Below, piece by piece: positions 45,037 through 53,980 of a stretch of 61,140 bases of DNA. The DNA comes from Hyphomicrobiales bacterium (GTDB taxonomy: Bacteria > Pseudomonadota > Alphaproteobacteria > Rhizobiales > Devosiaceae). Position numbers and translations under genes: made by a program. The notes under the pieces are model-generated. The model was not told where the DNA came from. It worked only from the letters and a program-made list of their open reading frames with translations, and did no database searches. Positions within the stretch are counted from its first letter, which is position 1, and each line of letters starts with the position of its first letter. The stretch covers positions 1-61,140 of the forward strand of contig SEEL01000034.1 of NCBI GenBank assembly GCA_004144345.1, in the 5' to 3' direction.

Positions 45037-46241
45037 GTCTGGCTGGTATCCGAGTTATCGATTTTTGCTGGGTCGGTGCCGGGGCCTTCGTGACCCGCAT
45101 TCTCTCCGACATGGGCGCCGAAGTGATCAAGGTGGAGTCGCGCGCCCATCCCGACAATCTCCGCCTCTCAGGACCGCATACGCCCGGCGCAGCGCATCTC
45201 GAAGGCTCGGGCTATTTCGCCACCCGCAACACCGGCAAGAAGAGCATCGCGCTCAACATGCAGGACCCGGAAGCGCGCGAGATCGCGGCCCAGCTGATCG
45301 ACTCCGCCGCGCTGGTGACCAACAATTTCCGGCCCGGCATCATGGAGCGCTGGGGCCTCGACTATGCGAGCATCCGGCATCGCAATCCTGGCGTCGTCTT
45401 CATGTCGATGCCGATGCAGGGCAAATCCGGCCCGCATCGCGATTTCGTAGGGTTCGGCTCGACCATCGCGGCGATGACCGGCATCGTCGAGATGGCCGGC
45501 ATGCCCGGCCGCCCCCCGGTCGGCACCGGCACGCACTATCCCGACCACATCCCCAATCCAGGCCACGCGCTGGTCGCGGTGCTCGCGGCACTGCTGCATC
45601 GGCAGCGGACGGGCGAAGGCCAGGAGATCGAACTCGCGCAGATCGAGTCGACCATCAATTTGCTCGGCGCCGGCGTCATCGAAAGCGCCACCGCCAGCAA
45701 TCGCAGCGGGCCGCAGGGCAATGCCCGGCAGGGCAGCGTGCCGCGCGGTGTCTATCCGGGCGCCGGCGAGGAAAACTGGATCGCCATCGAAGTGACCAAT
45801 AGCGCGCAATGGGAAGCGCTGGTCGGCGTGCTCGGCCTGCCGGGCGCCTTCGCCGATCCGGAGCTTGAAGAACTCGCCGGCCGCGAAGCGAAATCCATCG
45901 CCATCGACGCCGCGATCGGCGCCGCGACCAAGTCGCAGGATGTGGAGCAGCTGGCGGAGCGGCTGCGGGCGGCCGGTGTGCCGGCAGCGCGCGTGTCGCA
46001 TGCCAATGATGTGTTCAACGACCCGTTCCTCGCGACGCGCCGCTACTGGCAGGAGCTGCCGCATCAGGAAATGAAGACGCTGCTGACCAACGCGCCGCCC
46101 TTCAAGCGGGTGGGAATCGAGCGCACGCTCGGCCGCACTGCGCCGCTGCTGGGCGAGCATACGATCGATGTGGTCCGCGATCTGCTCGGCATGCCCGAAG
46201 CAGAAGCGCGGCGCCTGATGGACGAGCGGGTGTTCTATTGA
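45033..46241 (+). CDS. Class III CoA-transferase, probable catalytic subunit
   Basis: A 402-residue CaiB/BaiF family enzyme (IRVIDFCWVGAGAFVTRILS, DMGAEVIKVESRAHPDNLR). The catalytic aspartate is kept (THYPDHIPNPGHALVAVLAA, followed by LLHRQRTGEGQEIELAQ). It moves CoA between carboxylic acids without ATP. GTG start overlaps the previous gene; its stop overlaps the next (TTGA). Activates or exchanges CoA on the degraded substrate. Confidence 0.92.
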   Translation: MSLAGIRVIDFCWVGAGAFVTRILSDMGAEVIKVESRAHPDNLRLSGPHTPGAAHLEGSGYFATRNTGKKSIALNMQDPEAREIAAQLIDSAALVTNNFRPGIMERWGLDYASIRHRNPGVVFMSMPMQGKSGPHRDFVGFGSTIAAMTGIVEMAGMPGRPPVGTGTHYPDHIPNPGHALVAVLAALLHRQRTGEGQEIELAQIESTINLLGAGVIESATASNRSGPQGNARQGSVPRGVYPGAGEENWIAIEVTNSAQWEALVGVLGLPGAFADPELEELAGREAKSIAIDAAIGAATKSQDVEQLAERLRAAGVPAARVSHANDVFNDPFLATRRYWQELPHQEMKTLLTNAPPFKRVGIERTLGRTAPLLGEHTIDVVRDLLGMPEAEARRLMDERVFY

Positions 46242-46993
46242 GGACCATCGAGCTGTCGATTGCCGATGGCGTCGCCGAAGTCCTGCTCAACCGGCCGGAC
46301 AAGCGCAACGCCATCTCCGATGAGATGCGCGCCGAACTGGCCGAGGCGTTCAAGGCGCTTGCCGCCGACGACGCCGTACGCTGCGTGATCCTGACGGGCG
46401 CCGGAACGGTGTTCTGTGCCGGTGTTGATCTCGGCAGCGGCAATGCTGCGACCAATCCGGCCGAACGGCCGCGTGTCTCGGCGCCGCTCGACGATTTCGG
46501 CAAGCCGGTGATTGCCGCGCTCAATGGCTCCGCTATCGGTGGTGGCCTCGAACTGGCGCTTGCCTGCGATATTCGCTTGAGCAGCAACACAGCAATATTC
46601 TCCTTGCCGGAAGTCAAGATCGGCAGCCTGCCCGGTAGCGGGGGCACGCAGCGGCTGGCGCGTGTCGTCGGCATCGGCCGCGCCAGCGAGATGCTGTTGA
46701 CCGGCGCACCCATCGACGCGGCCCAGGCACTGACCATCGGTCTCGTTACGCGGGTGTGCGAGCCAGATGAACTGCTCGCCGCGGCGCGCGAGATGGCGGG
46801 TATCATTGCCCGCAATGCGCCGCTGTCGATCCGGGCCGCCAAGCAGGCGCTCGGTCGTTCGCTCGACGTCGAGCTGGGCGAGGGGCTGCGCTATGAGCGC
46901 GAGCTATTCCTCGGCCTGGCCCAGACGGAAGATCGCCAGGAAGGCCGCGCGGCTTTCCGTGAGAAAAGAACTCCAAGTTTTAAGGGTAGATAG
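46238..46993 (+). CDS. Enoyl-CoA hydratase/isomerase family protein
   Basis: A 251-residue crotonase-fold enzyme (IADGVAEVLLNRPDKRNAIS, then FCAGVDLGSGN for the first oxyanion segment and NGSAIGGGLELALACDIRLS, LPEVKIGSLPGSGGTQRLAR). The glutamate in LPEVKIG and the GGGLELAL segment are as in hydratases. The TTG start overlaps the previous stop. Acts on an enoyl-CoA intermediate of the pathway. Confidence 0.92.
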   Translation: MRTIELSIADGVAEVLLNRPDKRNAISDEMRAELAEAFKALAADDAVRCVILTGAGTVFCAGVDLGSGNAATNPAERPRVSAPLDDFGKPVIAALNGSAIGGGLELALACDIRLSSNTAIFSLPEVKIGSLPGSGGTQRLARVVGIGRASEMLLTGAPIDAAQALTIGLVTRVCEPDELLAAAREMAGIIARNAPLSIRAAKQALGRSLDVELGEGLRYERELFLGLAQTEDRQEGRAAFREKRTPSFKGR

Positions 46994-48142
46994 ATGGCGT
47001 GGTCGCAAGCCTCGATCGTGGGGGTGGGCGCAACGAAGCAGGGCAAGATGCCTGACGAGACGCCTGCCTCGCTGGCAGTGCAGGCCGTCCGGCTGGCCCT
47101 CGCGGATGCGGGGATCGACAAGAGCGAAGTGGACGGGTTGCTGACCATGCCCGGCACGCAATCGCCCGAAGGCCCGAAGAACTATCTCGTGCTGGGCGAA
47201 CTGCTCGGCATCGACCCGCGCTATACCGGCTCGATGAGCATGGGCGGCGCGACCGCCGGCGCTTTGGTGCAGAACGCCGCTATGGCAATCGCCACCGGCA
47301 TGGCCAAGGTGGTGGTCTGCGTCTTCGCCGATACCGCCAAGACCGGCGGCAGCAAGTTCGCGGCCGCCGCGGGCGGCGAGAATTCCTGGGGCGTGTGGGG
47401 CATGTTCGGCAACGCCGCCAACAGCGCCATGGGCTTCCGCCGGCATTCGGCGCTCTACGGTTCGACCAGCGAACACCTCGGCTGGATCGCGGTGACGACG
47501 CGCTATCATGCCTCGCTCAATCCCAATGCGATCATGCAGAAGCGCATCACGCTCGATGATCACCAGAACTCGCAGATGATCGTCGATCCGCTGCATCTGC
47601 TCGATTGCTGCCTGATCAGCGATGGCGCGGTCGCCGTGGTGATCACCTCGCCGGAACGCGCCAGGGACTGCGCAAAGCCGCCCGTCTCGATCTGGGGCAT
47701 GGGGCAGGGCCACACCATGGCCAATCTCATGGAACGCGAATGGTGGTATCTGCCGCATCAGAAGAACTGCGTTGCAGACGCCTATCGCATGGCGGGCGTT
47801 GGCCCGGCCGATATCGACGTCGCGCAGCTCTATGACAATTTCACCGTCGCGGTGCTGTTCTGGCTCGAGCATGTGGGTTTCTGCAAGCTCGGCGAGGCCG
47901 GTGCCTATGTGGAAGGCGGCGACCGCATCCGGCTCGGCGGCAGCGGCATCCCGGTGAACACCGCCGGCGGCAATCTGTCGGAATCCTACATGCAGGGCTG
48001 GCTGCACCTCGTCGAGGGCGTGCGGCAGGTCCGCCGCGAATGCGGCGAGCGCCAGGTGAAGGATGCAGAGCTCTGCCTCGTCACCGGCCGCGGCATGACC
48101 CTCAACACCGCGAGCACCCTTGTCCTGGGGCCCCAGTCATGA
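46994..48142 (+). CDS. SCP-x/BbsB-type thiolase-like protein
   Basis: A 382-residue thiolase-fold protein (ASIVGVGATKQGKMPDETPA, LAVQAVRLALADAGIDKSEV). The usual nucleophile cysteine segment is replaced by GSMSMGGATAGALVQNAA, and the C-terminal CGxG is LVTGRGM. Cysteines are found elsewhere (LLDCCLISDG). It is followed by a DUF35 partner with a four-base overlap, as in benzoylsuccinyl-CoA thiolase BbsAB. Either it uses a shifted residue or it is a degenerate subunit. Confidence 0.85.
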   Translation: MAWSQASIVGVGATKQGKMPDETPASLAVQAVRLALADAGIDKSEVDGLLTMPGTQSPEGPKNYLVLGELLGIDPRYTGSMSMGGATAGALVQNAAMAIATGMAKVVVCVFADTAKTGGSKFAAAAGGENSWGVWGMFGNAANSAMGFRRHSALYGSTSEHLGWIAVTTRYHASLNPNAIMQKRITLDDHQNSQMIVDPLHLLDCCLISDGAVAVVITSPERARDCAKPPVSIWGMGQGHTMANLMEREWWYLPHQKNCVADAYRMAGVGPADIDVAQLYDNFTVAVLFWLEHVGFCKLGEAGAYVEGGDRIRLGGSGIPVNTAGGNLSESYMQGWLHLVEGVRQVRRECGERQVKDAELCLVTGRGMTLNTASTLVLGPQS

Positions 48143-48558
48143 GCTACGACAACCTTCCGCCCGATCCGATCCTGCCGGTCCTCACCGACCTCAACCGCCC
48201 GTTCTGGGAAGGCTGCGCGCAGGGCAAGCTATTGCTGCAGCGCGGCAAGACCAGCCGCCAGCTGCGCTACCCGGCGGCGCTGGTGTGCCCGTTCACACTC
48301 GACCCCGAATATGAGTGGGAAGAGATGAGCGGCCGCGGCAAGATCTTCACCTATGTGGTGTTCGACCGCGTCTATCACAAAAGCTGGGAAGGCCGGACGC
48401 CCTATACGGTGGCGCTGGTCGAACTCGACGAAGGCCCGATGATGCTGACCAATATCGTTGGCCTCGATCGCAATGAGCTCGAGATCGGCCGCGCCGTGCA
48501 GGTCGATTTCGAACCGCTGGCCGATGGTATTGCCAAGCCCGTGTTCAAGCCGGTCTAG
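48139..48558 (+). CDS. DUF35 OB-fold protein, zinc ribbon degenerate
   Basis: A 139-residue thiolase partner of the DUF35 family (RPFWEGCAQGKLLLQRGKTS, GRGKIFTYVVFDRVYHKSWE, TPYTVALVELDEGPMMLTNI). Normal members start with a CxxC..CxxC rubredoxin-like ribbon; here only two cysteines remain and the motif is gone. The OB-fold part is intact. It overlaps the thiolase stop (ATGA). Convergent with cofE, sharing four bases with its end. Confidence 0.85.
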   Translation: MSYDNLPPDPILPVLTDLNRPFWEGCAQGKLLLQRGKTSRQLRYPAALVCPFTLDPEYEWEEMSGRGKIFTYVVFDRVYHKSWEGRTPYTVALVELDEGPMMLTNIVGLDRNELEIGRAVQVDFEPLADGIAKPVFKPV

Positions 48559-49295
48559 AGCATCCGGTCCGAACTCACCGGCCGCAGCAGATCTGCGGCC
48601 GGCCGCGCGGCCTCGCTCCAGCCGAGGCCGCGCACCAGAGCGAGGGGTACACCCTCCGCTGCTTCGCCGATGACGAGGCCCGCCGCCGACGCGATCTGGT
48701 CGGCATAGGCGATCTCGGTCGTCTGCAGCACCCGCCCGTTGAGATCGAGTTCGCCGCGCCGGTCGATCAAGGCCGGCAGGCCGGCCGCGCCGATGGCGAC
48801 ATTCACCGAGCCCATGCGGAAGGGCCGCCCGAAGCTGTCGCTGATGATGATGGCGGCGCCCAGCGCCTGCCGCAACGCTGTGGCGCTGACGTCGGGATCG
48901 CGCGGCAGCAGCAGCACGCGATCGCCCGTGCCGTCATCGATGTTCGACTGGTCGATGCCGGCATTGGCCATGACGAAGCCGAGGCGATGGCGCACGAGGA
49001 GCAGATGCGGCGCGGCGCGCACGACGCGCTCGCTCTCGTCGAGGATGGCCTGCACATGCCGTGCCTCCTTGCCGGTGATCGCCGCGAGGCGCTGCGCTTC
49101 AGACGAAGGCGTCAGCGTGGCGAGCTCGAGGTAACGGCCCTCGGCCTTCGAGACGATCTTCTGCGCCACGACGAGCACGTCGGTCGGGCGCAGCGCGATG
49201 TCCTGCCGCGCTAGGGCAGATGCAATTGCCCCGGCGAGGTCGTCGCCGGGGCTGATCATCGGGAAACCGACAATGGGGAGGATCGAGAGGGCCAT
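48555..49295 (-). CDS. cofE: Coenzyme F420-0:L-glutamate ligase
   Basis: CofE adds gamma-linked glutamates to F420-0 using GTP, the last step of F420 synthesis. The 246-residue product shows the family N-terminus (ISPGDDLAGAIASALARQDI, DVLVVAQKIVSKAEGRYLEL), the SERVVRAAPHLLLVRHRLGF region, NAGIDQSN, and IIISDSFGRPFRMGSVNVAI. Stand-alone (no nitroreductase domain, unlike mycobacterial FbiB). Last gene of npdG-LLM-cofE. No cofC, cofD or fbiC is in the window; they could be elsewhere or absent. Confidence 0.93.
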   Translation of the reverse strand: MALSILPIVGFPMISPGDDLAGAIASALARQDIALRPTDVLVVAQKIVSKAEGRYLELATLTPSSEAQRLAAITGKEARHVQAILDESERVVRAAPHLLLVRHRLGFVMANAGIDQSNIDDGTGDRVLLLPRDPDVSATALRQALGAAIIISDSFGRPFRMGSVNVAIGAAGLPALIDRRGELDLNGRVLQTTEIAYADQIASAAGLVIGEAAEGVPLALVRGLGWSEAARPAADLLRPVSSDRML

Positions 49296-49300
49296 GCCGA

Positions 49301-50323
49301 TCAGAGATGAGGCATCACGTCCCTGGCGAGGCGGCTGACGAAATCTTCGGTCGTCGTGCCGTCCTTGGGGAAGGGCCAGATCACCGCTTCGCTGACACCC
49401 ACGGCCCTGAGGGCCTTGAGGCGCTCGACGATCTGCGGCGCCGTGCCGACCATGGCGAGGCTGTTGAGCAGCGAGCGCGGAATGACGCGGCGCAGTTCGG
49501 CCATCACCGCCGGCGACCAGTCGGTCGGGGTGTCGCGGAGGAAGTTGCGGAACTCGTCGGGCACGTCGCCACCGGCCAGCTCGTCCAGCATTTCGGTAAG
49601 CACCGGACGGCTGCTCCAGAAGGCGAAGCTGACGCCGCGCTTGACCGCTTCGGGCACCGGATCGTCCTCGCTGTCGAGCACGCTGACATAGATCCAGGCG
49701 CAGAGCGGCACGTCGGCCCAGGTGCGGCCCGACGCGTCGAGACCTTCCTCGGCATATTTCTTGGCGTATTCGATGCCGGGCGGTGTGGCGAAGCTGCCCA
49801 CGAGGATGCCGTCGGCGATGGTGCCGGCGAGTTTGAGGATCGCCGGGCCGCGCGTCGCGATGTAGATCGGCGGCACTTCGTCCGGCTTCCAGTCGAGCGC
49901 GCCGTCCTTGAACTTCACGATCTCACCATCGAGCGTGACCTTCTCGCCGCGCCAGAGGCCACGCATCAGCGTGACGGCTTCACGGATGCCGGAGACGGGC
50001 TTGGGGTTGCCATAGCCGGGCAGGGTCTCGAAATGGCTGCCCGAGCCCATCATGACGCGGAAACGGTTGGGCGCGAGTTCGGCCAGCGTCGCCACGGCCT
50101 GCGCCGCAAGCGCCGGGTGGCGTGTATAGGGATCGATGACGCTGTTGCCGAGCGTGATGCTCTTGGTGACCTGCGTGGCGGCACCGAGCCGCACGAGACC
50201 GTCGCGTGCCCACTTCTTGTCATTGTGGAAATAGCCGTGGAAGCCGAGCTTTTCCACCTGCTGCGCGATCTCGAGATAACGGCTGCCGGGTTCAGAGCCG
50301 AGCGACGCGATAGACAGTTTCAT
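49301..50323 (-). CDS. LLM-class F420-dependent oxidoreductase (Mer-like)
   Basis: A 340-residue luciferase-like TIM-barrel oxidoreductase. Family segments: SRYLEIAQQVEKLGFHGYFH, TLGNSVIDPYTRHPALAAQA, NRFRVMMGSGSHFETLPGYG, PIYIATRGPAILKLAGTIAD. The R-H-P near residue 75 and the GSG loop fit F420 binders of the methylene-H4MPT reductase/Fgd group. ATG at 50323 has GGAGA upstream. It lies between npdG and cofE, so F420 rather than FMN is the likely cofactor. The substrate is unknown. Confidence 0.88.
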   Translation of the reverse strand: MKLSIASLGSEPGSRYLEIAQQVEKLGFHGYFHNDKKWARDGLVRLGAATQVTKSITLGNSVIDPYTRHPALAAQAVATLAELAPNRFRVMMGSGSHFETLPGYGNPKPVSGIREAVTLMRGLWRGEKVTLDGEIVKFKDGALDWKPDEVPPIYIATRGPAILKLAGTIADGILVGSFATPPGIEYAKKYAEEGLDASGRTWADVPLCAWIYVSVLDSEDDPVPEAVKRGVSFAFWSSRPVLTEMLDELAGGDVPDEFRNFLRDTPTDWSPAVMAELRRVIPRSLLNSLAMVGTAPQIVERLKALRAVGVSEAVIWPFPKDGTTTEDFVSRLARDVMPHL

Positions 50324-50342
50324 CGGGTTCTCCAGGGTGTTC

Positions 50343-51005
50343 TCAAATGCCGACGATGCGGATACCAGCGCCGGTGACCTTGTGCGCGCGGTTGATGGCG
50401 ATAATGACCGAGGTGAGCGCTTCGGCCGCAGCGGAGTTGGCGATGGGGCCGGCCTCGATGCCGCGAATGCGGGCCGCGGCAAGCAGCGCGATCACCTCGC
50501 GCCGGGCATCGCCATCGTCGCCGCAGACGAGCACGTCGCAAGGCACTTCATGCTCGAGATCGCGCAGCTTTTCGGCGGCGACGTTCTGCAGGGCCGAGAC
50601 GACGCGGACATCGTCGCCCAAGGCTTCCTGGATGGCGGTGACGGCCGAGCCACCCTCGGGCAATTGCACGCGCGCCACCTTCGGCGGCATCAGCGGGGCG
50701 GTGGCATCGACGAGGATCTTGCCACGGAGTTCGGCAGCGATGCTGTCCACGGTCGGGCGCTGTGCGGCATAGGGGACGGTGAGGAACACGATGTCGGCGC
50801 CGTCGGCCGCCGTTACATTGTCGGCGCCGGTGATCCTGGCGCTACCGCCGAGGATGGCGGTGAGTTCGTCAGCGGCCTCGACGGCCTTTTCGTTCGAGCG
50901 CGACCCGATGGTCACCTCGTAGCCGGCCTGCGCCAGCCGCAGCGCAATGCCGCCACCTTCCGCGCCAGTGCCCCCAATAACTGCTATGCGCTGCCGTATC
51001 GTCAT
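50343..51005 (-). CDS. npdG: NADPH:F420 oxidoreductase
   Basis: A ~220-residue reductase that makes F420H2 from NADPH. Rossmann motif with the F420:NADPH signature IAVIGGTGAEGGGIALRLAQ, then AGYEVTIGSRSNEKA (2'-phosphate-binding SR), VFLTVPYAAQRPTVDSIA, and IAINRAHKVTGAGIRIVGI at the C-terminus. ATG at 51005 or GTG at 51011; AGGAG lies upstream. First gene of the minus operon, next to the operator at 51055. Confidence 0.92.
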   Translation of the reverse strand: MTIRQRIAVIGGTGAEGGGIALRLAQAGYEVTIGSRSNEKAVEAADELTAILGGSARITGADNVTAADGADIVFLTVPYAAQRPTVDSIAAELRGKILVDATAPLMPPKVARVQLPEGGSAVTAIQEALGDDVRVVSALQNVAAEKLRDLEHEVPCDVLVCGDDGDARREVIALLAAARIRGIEAGPIANSAAAEALTSVIIAINRAHKVTGAGIRIVGI

Positions 51006-51054
51006 GCTCACCTCGCTCCTGTGCGAGCCTCATTATCGGACATCGGAATTGACA

Positions 51055-51071
51055 GCAACGATTATTGTTGC
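51055..51071. promoter_or_regulatory. Candidate RpiR operator, site 4
   Basis: GCAACGATTATTGTTGC, a perfect 5-7-5 dyad between the divergent npdG and CMD-like operons. It links the F420 genes to the catabolic regulon. Confidence 0.75.
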
Positions 51072-51140
51072 ATCATGCGGACAACGACATCTTTCTTGCA
51101 ATGGCGGTTGTCGGGCAAGGCAAAAATCAGGGAGAAGAGC

Positions 51141-51539
51141 ATGACTGACGCGACTGATCTGACCGAAAAGGGCCGCGCCATTCGCTTGGGCATTCTAGGC
51201 GAAGCGCATGCCAAGCGCGCCGCCAACTCGCGTACCGACTTCAATGCCGATTTCCAGGATTTCCTGCTGAAATACTCCTGGGCCGAAATCTGGGGACGTC
51301 CTGGCCTCGACGCCAGGACGCGCAGCATGATCACTATTGGGATGCTGGTGGGCATGGGTAAGCTGGACGAACTCAAGCTGCATATCCGCGCCACGGCCAA
51401 CACCGGCGTGTCGCGCGACGAGATCAAGGAAATCATGATGCATGCCACCATCTATGCCGGCGTGCCTGCCGCCTATGGCGCCTTCCAGGTCGCCGTGCAG
51501 GTTCTGGCCGAGATGGACGCCGAAGTGAGCAAGGCATGA
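51141..51539 (+). CDS. Carboxymuconolactone decarboxylase-like protein
   Basis: A 132-residue PcaC-type CMD protein (DFLLKYSWAEIWGRPGLDAR, TRSMITIGMLVGMGKLDELK, HATIYAGVPAAYGAFQVAVQ). No CxxC, so it is not an AhpD peroxidase. The E/H of the PcaC active site are present (EIKEIMMHATIYAGVP). ATG at 51141 has GGGAGAAG upstream. Overlaps the GST gene by four bases. May decarboxylate or isomerise a ring-cleavage-type product. Confidence 0.87.
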   Translation: MTDATDLTEKGRAIRLGILGEAHAKRAANSRTDFNADFQDFLLKYSWAEIWGRPGLDARTRSMITIGMLVGMGKLDELKLHIRATANTGVSRDEIKEIMMHATIYAGVPAAYGAFQVAVQVLAEMDAEVSKA

Positions 51540-52162
51540 GTCTCAAGATCTGGGGGCGGGCCAACTCGCTCAATGTGCAGAAGGTGCTCTGGTGCAGCAC
51601 CGAACTCGGCCTCGAATTCGAGCGTATCGACTGGGCCGGCGAGTTCGGCGGCAATGACGACCCGGCGTATCGGGCGCTGCATCCACACGGAAAGGTACCG
51701 ACGCTGCAGGACGGCGATGTCACCGTGTGGGAATCGAACACCATCCAGCGCTATCTCTGCAGCACGCGTGCGGCTGGAGCGGCGCTCTATCCCGCTGATC
51801 CCGCCGCACGCGCCGCAGTCGAAAGCTGGATGGACTGGCAGCTGGCCGGGCTCAACCCTTCGATGGTGGCGCTGCTGCTCGGCTATTACCGCACGCCGGA
51901 GGAGAAGCGGAACCACGCTGCCCTCGCCGCGTCGCAGGCGCAGGCGCAGGATCTCTGGCGCATCGTCGACGATCAGTTGAGCAAGCGGCCGTTTCTCGGC
52001 GGCACCAGCTTCACCATCGCCGATATCGGCACCGGCATCCAGGCCTATCGCTGGTACGAGTATCCGATCGAGCGCCGGCCGCTGCCGCACCTCGAACGCT
52101 GGCTGCACTCTTTGCGTGAACGCCGCGGCTTCCAGCGCTATGTGGACGGCCCGGTCAGCTAG
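51536..52162 (+). CDS. Glutathione S-transferase family protein
   Basis: A 208-residue GST: N-terminal thioredoxin fold (MSLKIWGRANSLNVQKVLWC, HPHGKVPTLQDGDVTVWESN with the ESN glutathione-binding turn) and C-terminal helical domain (TSFTIADIGTGIQAYRWYEY with the N-capping box). Coupled to the CMD-like gene by ATGA. It may isomerise or dehalogenate an intermediate; convergent with the ABC ATPase gene. Confidence 0.9.
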   Translation: MSLKIWGRANSLNVQKVLWCSTELGLEFERIDWAGEFGGNDDPAYRALHPHGKVPTLQDGDVTVWESNTIQRYLCSTRAAGAALYPADPAARAAVESWMDWQLAGLNPSMVALLLGYYRTPEEKRNHAALAASQAQAQDLWRIVDDQLSKRPFLGGTSFTIADIGTGIQAYRWYEYPIERRPLPHLERWLHSLRERRGFQRYVDGPVS

Positions 52163-52941
52163 GGATCGACGAGCAGAATCGGCCGGCCGGTCGCCGGGTG
52201 GGCGATCCGCGTTGCCGTCACATGGTAGATCTCGGCCAGCATGGCCGGGGTCAGTATCTCCTCCGGCGGGCCGAGCCCCCAGCGCCGCCCCGCGGCCAGC
52301 ACCAGGACGCGGTCGGAGATCGCGGCGGCCTGGTTGAGATCGTGCAGCGTCATCACCACGATATGACCGGCGTCGGCCTGCGACCGCACGAAGCGGAACA
52401 CGGTGCGTTGCGCCTCGATATCGAGATGGTTGGTCGGCTCATCAAGCAGGAATAGCTTTGGCTGCTGCGCCACGGCGCGGGCGATCTGCACCCGCTGTTG
52501 CTCGCCGCCTGATAGCTTCGACAACAGCCGCGCCGACATTGCCGTAAGGTCGAGCGCCGCGAGCGCCTGATCGACGATCTGCGCATCTGTCCCGGTCTTC
52601 TGCGACCATAGCGAGTGATGCGGGATGCGGCCGAGTTCGACCACGTCGCGGACTGGCATGGCGACGTCGTGCAAGGGGCGCTGTTCGACCAGCGACAGGC
52701 GCCTTGCACGCTCGCGGCGGGGCAAGGCGAGGAGATTGGCCGCGCCGAGCCGGATGCTGCCGGCCAGCGGGGCGTGCAGTCCGGCAATGGTGCGGAGCAG
52801 GGTGGACTTGCCGGCACCGTTGGGCCCGACAATGGTCGTCACGTCGCCCGGCTGCGCCTCGAAGGTCACGGCGGACAGCACGGTGTGGCCGTCCAGGGCG
52901 ACGGATAGACCGCTGCAACTGAGGATGTCGGCCTCAGGCAT
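52159..52941 (-). CDS. ABC transporter ATPase, F420-0 importer type
   Basis: A 260-residue ABC ATPase of the FecE/BtuD group: Walker [16 protein letters not shown]-loop [10 protein letters not shown], signature [18 protein letters not shown], Walker [17 protein letters not shown]-loop. It ends the SBP-permease-ATPase operon, with 8 bases of overlap with the permease. The cassette resembles the proposed actinobacterial F420-0 importer. Confidence 0.88.
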   Translation of the reverse strand: MPEADILSCSGLSVALDGHTVLSAVTFEAQPGDVTTIVGPNGAGKSTLLRTIAGLHAPLAGSIRLGAANLLALPRRERARRLSLVEQRPLHDVAMPVRDVVELGRIPHHSLWSQKTGTDAQIVDQALAALDLTAMSARLLSKLSGGEQQRVQIARAVAQQPKLFLLDEPTNHLDIEAQRTVFRFVRSQADAGHIVVMTLHDLNQAAAISDRVLVLAAGRRWGLGPPEEILTPAMLAEIYHVTATRIAHPATGRPILLVDP

Positions 52942-53980
52942 AGCTGCGCCGGGTGCGGAGGAGGATCAGGATGAACACCGGAGCGCCGACCATTGCCGTA
53001 ACGATGCCAACCGGCAGTTCGCGCGGGTCGAACGCTGTTCTGGCGATCGTATCGGCCCATACCATGAAGATCGCGCCGCATAGCGCCGCCAGCGGGATGG
53101 TAACGCGATGGCCGGCCCGCACCACCATGCGTACCGCATGTGGAAGGACCAAGCCGACAAAGCCGATCGAGCCGCCGATCGAGACGAGAATGCCGGTGAG
53201 CAGCGCCGTCGCCGCGAGCAACCCCCAGCGGATGGCCGTGACATTGATGCCGAGCGTTGCTGCGGCGGCGTCGCCCAGCGTCATTGCATCGAGCGCGCGG
53301 GCCGCGAGCAGCACGGGCACTAGTACGGCGAGGACCGTTGCGGCGGCGATGCCCGCCTGCTGCCAGTGGACGCCGCCCAGCGACCCCATCAGCCAGCCGA
53401 TGATCTCGCGATAGGAATCGCCGGTGGCGCTCCAGAAGATCAGCAGCGAGGTGAGGGCAGCGGCGAGCGACGAGATCGCGACGCCGGAAAGCACCATGCG
53501 CGCCGGCGTCAGCGTACCGAGCGAACCGGCAAGGGCGAGCGTGCCGAGCAGCGCCGCCATGGCGCCGATGAACGCCGCGAGTGGCAGCAGGATCGACGCG
53601 CCGGCCATGATAACGGCAACGGCACCGAGCGACGCGCCGGAGGAAAGACCGAGCAAGAACGGATCGGCCAACGGATTGCGCGTCAGCGCCTGCATCACCG
53701 CACCACAGACAGCGAGACCGGCGCCGACGGCCGCCGCTGTCAGCACGCGCGGCAGGCGCAGATCCCAGATGATGCCATCGCGGATCAGACTGTCGGGCGC
53801 TGCGACGCCGCAGGCGAGATGGTGGCAGATCGAGTGCCAGACTTCGGCCGGCGAGATATCGGCATGGCCGAAGCCGACGGCGAGGATCACCGACGCGCCG
53901 AGCAGCAGTGCGAGGACGATGACACCCAGCGCCGGACCATGCCGGCGCTGCACGCGTGCCGCGATGGCGATGTCGTTCAT
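52934..53980 (-). CDS. FecCD-type ABC permease, F420-0 importer type
   Basis: A 348-residue FecCD-family permease with about ten TM helices (LGVIVLALLLGASVILAVGF, GAGLAVCGAVMQALTRNPLA, DPFLLGLSSGASLGAVAVI, SIGFVGLVLPHAVRMVVR). The PLADP..LG and GLVLPH..R segments are the family hallmarks. Starts at ATG overlapping the SBP stop (ATGA). Confidence 0.9.
   Translation of the reverse strand: MNDIAIAARVQRRHGPALGVIVLALLLGASVILAVGFGHADISPAEVWHSICHHLACGVAAPDSLIRDGIIWDLRLPRVLTAAAVGAGLAVCGAVMQALTRNPLADPFLLGLSSGASLGAVAVIMAGASILLPLAAFIGAMAALLGTLALAGSLGTLTPARMVLSGVAISSLAAALTSLLIFWSATGDSYREIIGWLMGSLGGVHWQQAGIAAATVLAVLVPVLLAARALDAMTLGDAAAATLGINVTAIRWGLLAATALLTGILVSIGGSIGFVGLVLPHAVRMVVRAGHRVTIPLAALCGAIFMVWADTIARTAFDPRELPVGIVTAMVGAPVFILILLRTRRSYA

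Noticed and set aside
43915-48558. A complete bbs-type (benzylsuccinate) pathway
   Set aside because: CoA-transferase pair, crotonase and thiolase-DUF35 recall bbsEF, bbsH and bbsAB, but acyl-CoA dehydrogenase and hydroxyacyl-CoA dehydrogenase are missing and the thiolase motifs are changed.
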